DNA of 17,750 nt from Butyrivibrio sp. (GTDB lineage Bacteria > Bacillota > Clostridia > Lachnospirales > Lachnospiraceae): the NCBI RefSeq assembly GCF_015056685.1, contig NZ_SVFW01000067.1:1-17750 (forward strand), given 5' to 3'. This document shows positions 7,335-14,472 of this stretch, one piece after another. Each line of letters starts with the position of its first letter. Position 1 is the stretch's first letter. The position numbers and the translations under genes are program-made. The notes under the pieces are model-generated. The model searched no databases, was not told the origin of the DNA, and saw nothing but the letters and a program-made list of their open reading frames with translations.

Positions 7335-9856
7335 GTTCTTTGTTTTTAAGTGTTCTTAATCTTGCAATCAGCGCATCCTGGCTTATTCTTGCAGTGATTC
7401 TTGTAAGATTTCTTCTGAAGAAGACTCCCAAATGGATAATATGCCTTCTTTGGGGAATTGTAGCGGTAAGACTTGTTTTTCCGTTTTCGTTTGAGAGCGC
7501 GTTTAGTCTTTTGCCAAGTTCAAGGACTATCCCTGAGAATATAGAAATAGTCCAGGATCCCCACATAGAATCCGGAATAGGATTTATTGATAACGCTGTG
7601 AATCCGGTTATGGAAAACTCTTTTTCGCCGGATGTGACAGCAAGTGTGAATCCTATGCAGGTTGTGACTTTTGCCTCCAGTGTGATATGGGTTATTGGAA
7701 TGGTTGCAATGATTCTTTATGCCATTATTAGCTTTGTGATGCTAAAACGAAAGGTAAGGGCTTCTATTACTGTTGCTGACAATGTGATGGCCTGTGATGA
7801 GGTAAAGTCTCCATTTATACTTGGAGTATTGCGTCCTGTAATCTATGTCCCTTCCGGAATGGATGGTGAAACCTTTGATCTCGTAATGGCGCATGAGAAG
7901 GCTCACCTTAAAAGGCATGACCATTGGTGGAAACCGCTTGGTTTTGTGCTTCTTTCTGTTTACTGGTTTAATCCTCTTAGCTGGATAGCTTATGTCCTGC
8001 TTTGCCGGGATATTGAGTCTGCCTGCGATGAAAAAGTCATAGCTGACAGAGATAGAGAGTACGTAGCCGCTTATTCTCAGGCGCTTCTTAACTGCAGTAT
8101 TCAGAGAAAAGCTATTGCAGTATGTCCTCTGGCATTTGGAGAAAATGGAGTAAAGGACCGAGTTAGGGGAATTCTTAATTACAAGAAACCAGCCTTTTGG
8201 TTAATTCTTGTTTCCGTTGTGGCTTGTCTGATCCTTGCGGTATGTTTTCTTACGAATCCGCCACACAAGCTGACTATTCCGGATGATCCGGCAATTTTTA
8301 CTGCATATGATAATCAGGATGGTTATATTGGACTTCAGTGGGAAGAAAAGGGGCTTATCTATGTGCCATACATGCCGCTGGATCCAAAGCTCGCAGGCGA
8401 CTGCATCGGATATTTTGAATATGAAAGTGGAGCCTCGGCCTACGTTTGCGCTGTTAAAGATCTTTCTGAAACAGAATGGATATGTGATTCCCTTACTTCA
8501 ACAGTAAATGGGCATTCAGAGGGGATGATCTATAGAGAGATAAATGTAAAAAAAGTTCCAACTGGATGGAGCTCGGACTATGACTGGAATCTTCCCTATA
8601 CCGATTATGTTGGAGATGCATCTACAGTTTCCGCGATTGCTATGAGGTTGCCATATCCTGAAGGATATAAGTATGATCATATAGAAATTCAATCAAGCGA
8701 AGAACCATATGGGCTTACGGTATATTTGCAAGGCGATGCTTCTGTAGATATGAATGCGTTTTTAGAAGCTTCTGACAAGGCTTTTGAATCTATTGGAAAT
8801 CTAGGGAGCATAACCTTTACTTCTTTAGATTCAGGTGAGATAGCTACTATTTTTGCACATGAAGAACTAATTACTGAAAATGTCGCCACTGGTAAATCTT
8901 CAAACGAGAGTGAGAATGCAACATCTCATAATTATTTTCCAGATACAGATAATCAGATAGGCGTGTCAATGACTGCAACTGATATTACACCGACTGGGTG
9001 TACGCTCATGTTTCTACAGAAGGATGGAATTGTTACAGGAGAACTTGAGACGGGGCAGTGGTATGAACTACAGGTGAAAAACGGTAACGGAGAGTGGATT
9101 GATAATTCCGCCAGAGATATTGAGATAGCTTGGGAAGATATTGCCTATACGATAGACAAAGACGGTACCACAAGTATGTATGTCAATTGGGAGCATTATT
9201 ATGGCCTTTTGCTAGACGGACATTATCGCATTGTTAAGAAGGTAATGGACTATCGGGCACCCGGTGATTATGACGAGTATGAAATCTATGCCGAATTTGA
9301 CATCGGAGATGAGACATCTAAGGAAAAGGTCACAGACTGGATGGATATCACACTTCCGCACGGATATAGTATCAGTGCTTTCGATGATACCATTGGCCTG
9401 ATGGGCGGATCACTAATTCTACCAATGTCATATGAAGTATATGATACAGATGACTCAGGTTTTTCTCCGATAGAGTGGAGATATTCGGGATTAATAAGCA
9501 GAGTTCCAGCATCAAGCACCGAAATTGAGTTTTCAAATGGCATTCCCAAAGAATCGGGAGTTCCAATGGAGAATCATTCAGAGGCAAGTTATTCTGGGGT
9601 TATTGGATTAGAAAGATCGTCAAATCAATGGCCGGCAATTATGCTAAAGGTAAATCATGATCTGTATACCCCAGCGCAGCTTGATGATCTTGAAAAGAGT
9701 GGAATACATATAGAGGAATCCGAAACTACAAGTGATTACTGGGAGTTTTGGTTTGTTAAAGAGGGTGAGGATACCTATTACGTCCTGACTCTCTCAGCAA
9801 AAGAGTTTTCTGAGAAAGAAGCAACAGACATTGCGCTTGGTGTCATTATAAAATAG
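7331..9856 (+). CDS. BlaR1-like M56 membrane metallopeptidase with a non-beta-lactam sensor region
   Basis: An 841-residue membrane receptor/protease, longer than BlaR1/MecR1 (about 585-600). Membrane helices lie near residues 4-27, 34-52, 115-138 and 203-224, and a last one near 288-310. The zinc-protease motif HEKAH is at 188-192, followed by the expected RDIESACDEKVI, so the M56 peptidase should be active in the cytoplasm against the BlaI partner. The part outside the membrane (from about 312) shows no penicillin-binding STxK/SxN/KTG set. Instead there is an acidic N-terminal section, then around residues 545-660 a segment like bacterial Ig-like domain 14 (ITPTGCTLMF, LETGQWYELQ, HYYGLLLDGHYRIVKK), then an unassigned C-terminal section. 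The ligand is therefore probably not a beta-lactam. AAGGAGGGAG at 7314-7323 serves as ribosome binding site. Confidence 0.9.
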   Translation: MSSLFLSVLNLAISASWLILAVILVRFLLKKTPKWIICLLWGIVAVRLVFPFSFESAFSLLPSSRTIPENIEIVQDPHIESGIGFIDNAVNPVMENSFSPDVTASVNPMQVVTFASSVIWVIGMVAMILYAIISFVMLKRKVRASITVADNVMACDEVKSPFILGVLRPVIYVPSGMDGETFDLVMAHEKAHLKRHDHWWKPLGFVLLSVYWFNPLSWIAYVLLCRDIESACDEKVIADRDREYVAAYSQALLNCSIQRKAIAVCPLAFGENGVKDRVRGILNYKKPAFWLILVSVVACLILAVCFLTNPPHKLTIPDDPAIFTAYDNQDGYIGLQWEEKGLIYVPYMPLDPKLAGDCIGYFEYESGASAYVCAVKDLSETEWICDSLTSTVNGHSEGMIYREINVKKVPTGWSSDYDWNLPYTDYVGDASTVSAIAMRLPYPEGYKYDHIEIQSSEEPYGLTVYLQGDASVDMNAFLEASDKAFESIGNLGSITFTSLDSGEIATIFAHEELITENVATGKSSNESENATSHNYFPDTDNQIGVSMTATDITPTGCTLMFLQKDGIVTGELETGQWYELQVKNGNGEWIDNSARDIEIAWEDIAYTIDKDGTTSMYVNWEHYYGLLLDGHYRIVKKVMDYRAPGDYDEYEIYAEFDIGDETSKEKVTDWMDITLPHGYSISAFDDTIGLMGGSLILPMSYEVYDTDDSGFSPIEWRYSGLISRVPASSTEIEFSNGIPKESGVPMENHSEASYSGVIGLERSSNQWPAIMLKVNHDLYTPAQLDDLEKSGIHIEESETTSDYWEFWFVKEGEDTYYVLTLSAKEFSEKEATDIALGVIIK

Positions 9857-9860
9857 TGCA

Positions 9861-9949
9861 TCTACGAATCGTAGAGTATAAAATATACTTCTATCTATGC
9901 TCTATAGGTTACAATATACTTAGAAATATCCTACGCTTAAGTTGTAACC
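9861..9949. promoter_or_regulatory. Palindrome-rich control region of the XRE gene
   Basis: Three inverted repeats fill the 120-base spacer: TCTACGA-A-TCGTAGA at 9861-9875, AGTATA-AAA-TATACT at 9875-9889, and GGTTACAA at 9907-9914 facing TTGTAACC at 9942-9949. Possible -10 boxes are TACAAT at 9910-9915 and TATACT at 9915-9920, both without a good -35. Without a T run after them, none reads as a normal terminator for the preceding gene. They are candidate operators for the XRE regulator. Confidence 0.5.
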
Positions 9950-9976
9950 ATCGAACGCGCTGATAGGAGAAATAGA

Positions 9977-10735
9977 ATGATCGATCAAAAGAAAACAGGA
10001 CTGTTCATTTCAGATATCAGAAAAGAAAAGGGCCTTACTCAGAAACAGCTGGCTGACGAGATTGGAGTTAGCGATAAAGCTATATCCCGATGGGAGACAG
10101 GTCGTGGTATGCCTGATACTTCAATTATGGCAGATCTTTGTAAAGTACTTGATATCAGTATTAATGAACTGTTATCCGGACAGCGCCTATCCAGCGTGGA
10201 TTACAACGGAAAGGCGGAAGAAAACATGGTAGAACTTATAAAAACAAATGAAAATGTCAAAAGACAAGGCAGAAACGCTGTTGTCGGAACTGTTGTCGGG
10301 ATTATTTTGTTGTGCCTCTTTATTTATCTGATTACAATTATATCTGGTGGAGTTGGGATGATAATCTATTTCATCGATCCTCCATCCTTAATATCACTGC
10401 TTGGAATTCAGCTTATTATCCTTGGCGCTTCCGGACACTTTGCAGAGTTTTTCAGAAGCTTCAAGCTGCTTTTTTCCTCTAAAAGCTATTCTGATGAAGA
10501 GCTTATGCAGTTATCGGAAAAATCAGAATATGCCTTAACCTTTGGTATAAAAGCCACGCTTCTTGCCGGTATATGTGTTGTACTGATCGGTTTCGTTGCG
10601 TTCATGCATAATCTGTCTGATCCGGCAACAATCGGCCCGAGTCTTGCTGTGATGGTGATTACTTCACTTTATGCTTGCATAATCTCTCTAATTCTTTTGA
10701 TGATTAAAGGAAGGCTTCATCGTTTTCATGCATAA
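9977..10735 (+). CDS. XRE-family regulator with C-terminal membrane helices
   Basis: A 252-residue protein. Residues about 10-66 are a clear Cro/C1-type HTH (IRKEKGLTQKQLADEIGVSD, then KAISRWETGRGMPDTSIM, then LDISINELLSG). After a charged linker, membrane helices lie near 98-120, 125-150, 190-212 and 220-243, so the DNA-binding domain is tethered to the membrane. Such proteins are common in Clostridia and are thought to couple a membrane signal to transcription; the signal is unknown here. AGGAG at 9966-9970 precedes ATG 9977. The upstream spacer holds three inverted repeats that could be its operators. It follows the M56 receptor in the same direction but probably has its own promoter. Confidence 0.88.
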   Translation: MIDQKKTGLFISDIRKEKGLTQKQLADEIGVSDKAISRWETGRGMPDTSIMADLCKVLDISINELLSGQRLSSVDYNGKAEENMVELIKTNENVKRQGRNAVVGTVVGIILLCLFIYLITIISGGVGMIIYFIDPPSLISLLGIQLIILGASGHFAEFFRSFKLLFSSKSYSDEELMQLSEKSEYALTFGIKATLLAGICVVLIGFVAFMHNLSDPATIGPSLAVMVITSLYACIISLILLMIKGRLHRFHA

Positions 10736-10773
10736 GAGATATTTACAAATAAGCAACATAAGGAGGTACTCTG

Positions 10774-11076
10774 ATGGCTTATGAAGATCCTCAAATAGTC
10801 CAGGAATGGCTCGATTCACTTGGTGAACTGGATGTAAAAGTTAAAAAAATGTTCGGTTGCTATTGCTTGTATTGTGATAACCAGGCTGTTGGCTGGATTT
10901 ATGACAGCGTCATGAGTCTGAGGGAAGTTGGTCTGGATTACTTGCCGGATGATATAAAGAGACCGGGTAAAGATGATAAGATCTAAGAACTTGTAATTCC
11001 TCTTGATTATGTCAGAGAGGATTGGCTACCAAGGGCTGTTCAGGATACCGCAGACATAAGAAAAGCGCAGCAATGA
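10774..11076 (+). pseudogene. TfoX/Sxy N-terminal-domain-like gene interrupted by one stop codon
   Basis: The first 70 codons (10774-10983) read like a TfoX/Sxy N-terminal-domain protein of Clostridia: KVKKMFGCYCLYCDNQAVGW, then SLREVGLDYLPDDIKRPGKD. A TAA at 10984-10986 then breaks the frame. The same frame continues open for 29 codons with ELVIPLDYVREDWLPRAVQD and ends at TGA 11074-11076, giving about 100 codons in total, the normal size of the family. A single base change (for example CAA, GAA or AAA to TAA) explains the break, so the inactivation looks recent. The ribosome binding site (AAGGAGG at 10760-10766) is intact. A terminator follows at 11091. A sequencing error is the main alternative. 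Even if the 70-residue product is made, it lacks the conserved C-terminal part. Confidence 0.8.
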
Positions 11077-11090
11077 ATAAAGAAACTATG

Positions 11091-11124
11091 GGAGCACTGC
11101 ATAGAAGTGGTGCTCCATTTTTTT
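11091..11124 (+). terminator. Rho-independent terminator after the TfoX-like gene
   Basis: GGAGCAC at 11091-11097 pairs with GTGCTCC at 11110-11116 around a 12-base loop, followed by A and seven T residues (11118-11124). It closes the TfoX-like transcript and stands directly before the PadR promoter. Confidence 0.88.
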
Positions 11125-11125
11125 A

Positions 11126-11173
11126 TTGACATATATAGGATGCCGATATACTATATAGATGTACAATATATAG
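11126..11173 (+). promoter_or_regulatory. PadR promoter and probable operator
   Basis: The -35 TTGACA at 11126-11131 is followed by TATACT at 11147-11152 (15-base spacer, short) or TATATA at 11152-11157 (20-base spacer, long). CTATATA at 11151-11157 faces TATATAG at 11167-11173, an inverted repeat with a 9-base gap that would cover the start of transcription. A self-repressing PadR site is the natural reading. The poor spacer suggests a promoter that needs DNA distortion or a second factor; this is inference. Confidence 0.6.
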
Positions 11174-11196
11174 ACAATCTATACAAGGAGGACATG

Positions 11197-11526
11197 ATGG
11201 CTGTTGATAAATCTCTTTTAACAGGAAGTATGACAATGCTGATACTTAAGCTTTTATCAGAGAAAGATATGTATGGATATGAAATGATCGATACCCTCAG
11301 AAAGAAGTCCCAGAACGTTTTTGAACTTAAGGCAGGGACTCTTTATCCACTTCTTCATGGATTGGAAGAGAAGGGGATGCTTAAAGTATATGAGCAGGAG
11401 TTTTTGGGGAAGACCAGAAAGTACTACAGCATTACCAAAGAGGGAAAAAAACTTCTCAAAAGCAAGACTGAAGAATGGAATGAGTATTCAGGTGCTATAG
11501 CAAATGTATTGGCGATGGGGGTGTGA
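11197..11526 (+). CDS. PadR-family transcriptional regulator
   Basis: A 109-residue winged-helix protein of the short PadR type. Family features are TMLILKLLSEKDMYGYEMID (first helices), FELKAGTLYPLLHGLEEKGM (recognition helix) and GKTRKYYSITKEGKKLL (wing). The best start is the second of two adjacent ATGs, at 11197, because AAGGAGG at 11185-11191 is five bases upstream; the ATG at 11194 is too close, and upstream starts fall inside the promoter. Its TGA overlaps the next frame, so it is translationally coupled to the membrane protein at 11529. PadR proteins usually repress the gene pair they sit in, and a palindromic operator candidate covers the promoter. Confidence 0.93.
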   Translation: MAVDKSLLTGSMTMLILKLLSEKDMYGYEMIDTLRKKSQNVFELKAGTLYPLLHGLEEKGMLKVYEQEFLGKTRKYYSITKEGKKLLKSKTEEWNEYSGAIANVLAMGV

Positions 11527-11528
11527 CA

Positions 11529-12872
11529 ATGGAGGAGTACATCAGGAAGTTGCTTGAACAGGTGCGTTTTAAGAAAGCTCACAAGGGGATTGAAGATGAG
11601 CTTAGAGCACATATTGAAGATCAGATTGAAGACAATATGGCATCTGGTATGGATAGAGAAGCTGCTGAAAAGGCTGCTGTTTCTGACATGGGAGATCCGG
11701 TTGAAGTTGGCATCTCAATGGATAGGGTTCATAAACCGCAGTTGGCATGGAGTATGGTTGTAGCAGCCATTATCGTTGGAATACTCGGATCCATAATACA
11801 TATTCTTATAACAAAAGAGGCTGTATCAATTGGAAAGGAAATCTATGTTAGTGGAAGCGACAAGTATATTCTGTATACGATATTTGGCATTATAGCAATG
11901 GTGCTTTTTTACTTGATTGACTATACAAATATCGCCAAATATTCAAAACTGATAGTAGTGGTGCTATTAGTGTTGTTTATGTTAGCAATAAATGATACAT
12001 TGGTTGTCATCGGATATGAAGAAATATTAGCATCATCACTTATGCTGTTAATGGTTCCGGCATATGCAGGGATCATCTATAAATATAAGGGCGAAGGATT
12101 TGGAGCGTTGATAAAATCCATTTTGTGGATCATAATTCCTTGTGGAATTGTATTTATGAAGTTCCAGAAAATGCCTGCTGTAGTGATGGTGATCAGTATG
12201 CTGGCACAGCTTACAATAGCTATTATTAAAGGGTGGATAAAAGTGCCTAAGATTCCTGCCATTGCTTCAATGTGGGCTTTCTTTACAGTAATTCCGGTAG
12301 CTACCTTTGTGTTTATGTATAAGCTTGGATTGATGGCTGAATATCAGATGGATAGAATCCGAGCTATGCTGAATACTGACTCCGAGGCGTATTATACAAT
12401 CAGAATGGTTCGTGATATTACTAAATCAGTGAGCCAGCCAGGAAAAGCATCATCTGAAATAATTGGCGTGTTGCCCAATCCTGATAGCTATTACATTTTG
12501 ACTTATATATTGGCAACCTGGGGAGAGGTTATGTTAATATCTGTAATTACGGTAGTTGCCGCAGTTATAGTAGCAGGGTTTGTCATTTCATCGAAAGCCA
12601 GGAACCAATTGGGAGTTGTTATGGGAAGCGGCTGCATGATGGCATTGACGATAAATGCTATTGCAAATATGTGTGCCGGATTTGGTATAACTCCGTATTT
12701 TTCATCGTTCTTTCCATTTATTTCTTCTGGTGGCAGCAATCTCCTGATTTCATATGCTTTTCTGGGGATTATTATGAGCATATATAAATATAAAGATGCT
12801 TATTCGCAGCATGTGGACATAGGCATCCGCGGAAAGATAAAGCTTGGAAATATTGAGATTATGAAGAATTAA
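11529..12872 (+). CDS. SEDS (FtsW/RodA-like) membrane protein with permease-prefix domain
   Basis: A 447-residue membrane protein. Residues 1-63 form the soluble permease-prefix domain often paired with PadR regulators (helical LRAHIEDQIEDNM, then AAEKAAVSDMGDPVEVG). About ten membrane helices follow. The C-terminal part resembles SEDS proteins: YQMDRIRAMLN, a loop with GVLPNPDSYY, and the late motif FFPFISSGGSNLL, comparable with PFISYGGSS of FtsW/RodA/SpoVE. SEDS enzymes polymerise peptidoglycan, but the loop that normally reads PEAHTDFI is shortened here and its aspartate is shifted, so activity is uncertain. The start ATG 11529 has GGGGG at 11517-11521 in front of it; a GTG at 11523 is also possible. 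It is coupled to the PadR gene and likely controlled by it. Confidence 0.8.
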   Translation: MEEYIRKLLEQVRFKKAHKGIEDELRAHIEDQIEDNMASGMDREAAEKAAVSDMGDPVEVGISMDRVHKPQLAWSMVVAAIIVGILGSIIHILITKEAVSIGKEIYVSGSDKYILYTIFGIIAMVLFYLIDYTNIAKYSKLIVVVLLVLFMLAINDTLVVIGYEEILASSLMLLMVPAYAGIIYKYKGEGFGALIKSILWIIIPCGIVFMKFQKMPAVVMVISMLAQLTIAIIKGWIKVPKIPAIASMWAFFTVIPVATFVFMYKLGLMAEYQMDRIRAMLNTDSEAYYTIRMVRDITKSVSQPGKASSEIIGVLPNPDSYYILTYILATWGEVMLISVITVVAAVIVAGFVISSKARNQLGVVMGSGCMMALTINAIANMCAGFGITPYFSSFFPFISSGGSNLLISYAFLGIIMSIYKYKDAYSQHVDIGIRGKIKLGNIEIMKN

Positions 12873-12910
12873 GTGATTACCATGGGTGATTAGAGCTATA
12901 TAAATAAACT

Positions 12911-12977
12911 GTCACACTTTGCATCGTTCGCGTCACTTTTTGTCACAAAATATCACAAAGTACATCAGAATCGTCAC
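12911..12977 (+). repeat. Helically phased GTCAC repeat array (candidate operator)
   Basis: GTCAC occurs at 12911, 12932, 12942 and 12973, with ATCAC at 12952. The steps are 21, 10, 10 and 21 bases, so all five copies face one side of the helix. Weaker copies (ATCG at 12923, ATCAG at 12964) roughly fill the missing turns. Most copies are followed by A or T runs. The array ends 39 bases before a TATAAT box and precedes the conjugation operon. It looks like a tandem site for a protein binding one helical turn per unit, such as a ribbon-helix-helix regulator; the identity is inference. Confidence 0.6.
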
Positions 12978-13016
12978 AGGTTGAATATTTTCACCCGATT
13001 TTAGGCATGATATTAT

Positions 13017-13022
13017 TATAAT
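13017..13022 (+). promoter_or_regulatory. -10 box of the conjugation operon promoter
   Basis: TATAAT at 13017-13022 is a consensus -10, but the region 17 bases upstream (about 12994-13000) has no -35 box. Together with the phased GTCAC array just upstream, this suggests an activated promoter. The transcript would have a leader of about 170 bases before the first gene at 13199. Confidence 0.5.
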
Positions 13023-13128
13023 GCGCCAAGAGATGTGAGATGCGAAAAGCACCAAACATTTCGAGGCGTATTTCTTTTGCAAAAGATTGTAGATCACCTC
13101 AAAAAAATATTTGTTAACGCAGGGAACA

Positions 13129-13166
13129 GAGCACCACATACGGCAGACGTGCCGGGGTTGGTGCTC
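13129..13166 (+). promoter_or_regulatory. Two-tier hairpin in the leader of the conjugation operon
   Basis: GAGCACCA at 13129-13136 pairs with TGGTGCTC at 13159-13166, and inside it CGGCA at 13141-13145 pairs with TGCCG at 13150-13154. Only ATTTTAATT follows, so it could be a weak terminator or attenuator, or a stable leader structure. It ends 22 bases before the ribosome binding site of the first gene. The remainder of the 326-base spacer 12873-13198 holds the GTCAC array, the promoter and no convincing gene. Confidence 0.65.
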
Positions 13167-13198
13167 ATTTTAATTAATAAGAAAAATCGGAGGAAATT

Positions 13199-14374
13199 AT
13201 GGATAACTTTACTACTACAGATATGGAAAACTACGCAAAGAAGATGGATGAGAAGTTTGCAGACAAAGCTGCAGATAAGGCTGACTACCAAGAGTTCAAG
13301 GACAACTTCAAGGATCTGGTTGAGAAGACCTTTGAGGACAAGGGCATTCATGATGTTGAAGTTGAGAACCGCCTCGTTGATAAGGTCAATGAGACATACG
13401 ATGCTTTCACGATCAAGCATACCGGATCGGATGTTGGTGTGAACATCAGCGTCACTGAGGCTTATAGAGCCTATGCAACCGATGAGGCAGATATCAATAC
13501 TATCGCAAATGCCATGGTGAACAGGACTGTTGAGGCACTTCTGAACGCACCTGTCATCAGCGAGGGTATCAATGATATCCAGAACTACGATGTCATGAAG
13601 AACAAGCTGGTCATGGAGGTTGTATCTGCTGAGACAAACGCAGAGCTTCTTGCTACTGTTCCCCATAAGGACATCGAGGATATGGCGGTTGTTTACCGCT
13701 TTGATGTGAAGGACATTGTTGGTGAAGGTGCAACGGTCATCGTGACAAACAAGATGCTTGATAACTACGGCATCACTCCCGAGCAGCTCCACGCAGATGC
13801 GGTAAAAAATGCACCTGAGATCAGACCTATTGTCATCCAGGGCATGGCTGAAGTCCTTGCAAAGCAGATGGGCGTTGAAGACATGGAGATGCTTGGTCTT
13901 AATATCCCACCGGAGCAGGAACAGATCTTTGTTGCATCGGTTCCTGACAACGTTCATGGTGCCGGAATCCTTGCTTATGAGGATTTCATGGATAAGGCAT
14001 CTGAGCGTGTCGGTAATCAGTCATTTTTCATTTTACCCAGCAGCATCCATGAACTTTTGATCGTTCCTGACAATGGAATGATGGATCTTCATTCTCTTGA
14101 GCAGATGGTAAGAGAGGTCAACGCTACTACAGTTGATCCTTCTGAGAAACTTACCGACAACGTTTACCACTACGATGCCAAGGACAAGATCTTTGAGCTT
14201 GGTGGTAAGTTCGTTGAACGCCAGGAGGCTAAGGAGAAGGCTTCTGTAAAAGAAACTGGTGAAAAGAAATCTCTTCTTGGAGAACTTAAAGCAGCAAAGG
14301 AAGAGGCTTCAAAGCATTCTGAGAAGGATGTGATCGATAAGGGCGTAAAGTCCAAAGGTGACGTGGCAATCTGA
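13199..14374 (+). CDS. DUF5688-like protein, first gene of the conjugation operon
   Basis: A 391-residue soluble acidic protein that I assign to the DUF5688-like group found near conjugation genes in Lachnospiraceae elements; its function is unknown. Visible features are a helical N-terminal part (residues 1-60), a central region with TNAELLATVPHKDIEDMAVV and FVASVPDNVHGAG, then SFFILPSSIHELLIVPDNG, and a Lys/Glu-rich helical tail from about residue 335. No membrane segment, signal peptide or metal motif is seen. GGAGG at 13189-13193 gives a good start at ATG 13199. Its codon use is noticeably more GC-rich at third positions (many AAG, GAG, ATC, GAC) than in the genes of regions 1 and 2, which suggests higher expression or a different origin. 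The next gene follows after 98 bases. Confidence 0.8.
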   Translation: MDNFTTTDMENYAKKMDEKFADKAADKADYQEFKDNFKDLVEKTFEDKGIHDVEVENRLVDKVNETYDAFTIKHTGSDVGVNISVTEAYRAYATDEADINTIANAMVNRTVEALLNAPVISEGINDIQNYDVMKNKLVMEVVSAETNAELLATVPHKDIEDMAVVYRFDVKDIVGEGATVIVTNKMLDNYGITPEQLHADAVKNAPEIRPIVIQGMAEVLAKQMGVEDMEMLGLNIPPEQEQIFVASVPDNVHGAGILAYEDFMDKASERVGNQSFFILPSSIHELLIVPDNGMMDLHSLEQMVREVNATTVDPSEKLTDNVYHYDAKDKIFELGGKFVERQEAKEKASVKETGEKKSLLGELKAAKEEASKHSEKDVIDKGVKSKGDVAI

Positions 14375-14399
14375 CGTTAATTCGTTCCTCTCTATAAGC

Positions 14400-14435
14400 T
14401 GGCGCTGGTCGGAGGTATACCCCGGACTGGCGCCA
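14400..14435 (+). promoter_or_regulatory. Long intercistronic hairpin
   Basis: TGGCGC at 14400-14405 pairs with GCGCCA at 14430-14435. The stem extends inwards through G-U pairs and GTC/GAC towards a centre containing GGTATACC. No T run follows (ATATAGTAAAAAG), so it is more likely an RNA processing or stability element between the DUF5688-like gene and the Cys-rich gene than a terminator. Confidence 0.55.
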
Positions 14436-14472
14436 ATATAGTAAAAAGTCTTTTAAAGGATGGGAGATAAGC

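Noticed and set aside
7331..9856. A true beta-lactam resistance receptor (blaR1/mecR1)
   Set aside because: The outer domain lacks the STxK, SxN and KTG motifs of a penicillin-binding sensor, and no beta-lactamase or mecA-type gene is adjacent.
12873..12892. Direct repeat GTGATTA at 12873 and 12886 as an attachment-site core
   Set aside because: It is only seven bases, 13 bases apart, and no partner copy or integrase is visible.
12911..12977. CRISPR array or replication iterons
   Set aside because: The units are only about five conserved bases at one or two helical turns, without spacer-repeat structure, and no Cas or replication initiator gene is nearby.
13040..13117. 25-codon basic frame in the leader of the transfer operon as a gene
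   Set aside because: It has no convincing ribosome binding site and no family resemblance, so it is kept only as a remark on the leader.
13094..13957. 287-codon minus-strand frame opposite the DUF5688-like gene
   Set aside because: It is Cys/His/Ile/Asp-rich low-plausibility sequence produced by the strong codon bias of the plus-strand gene, and it extends over the structured leader.
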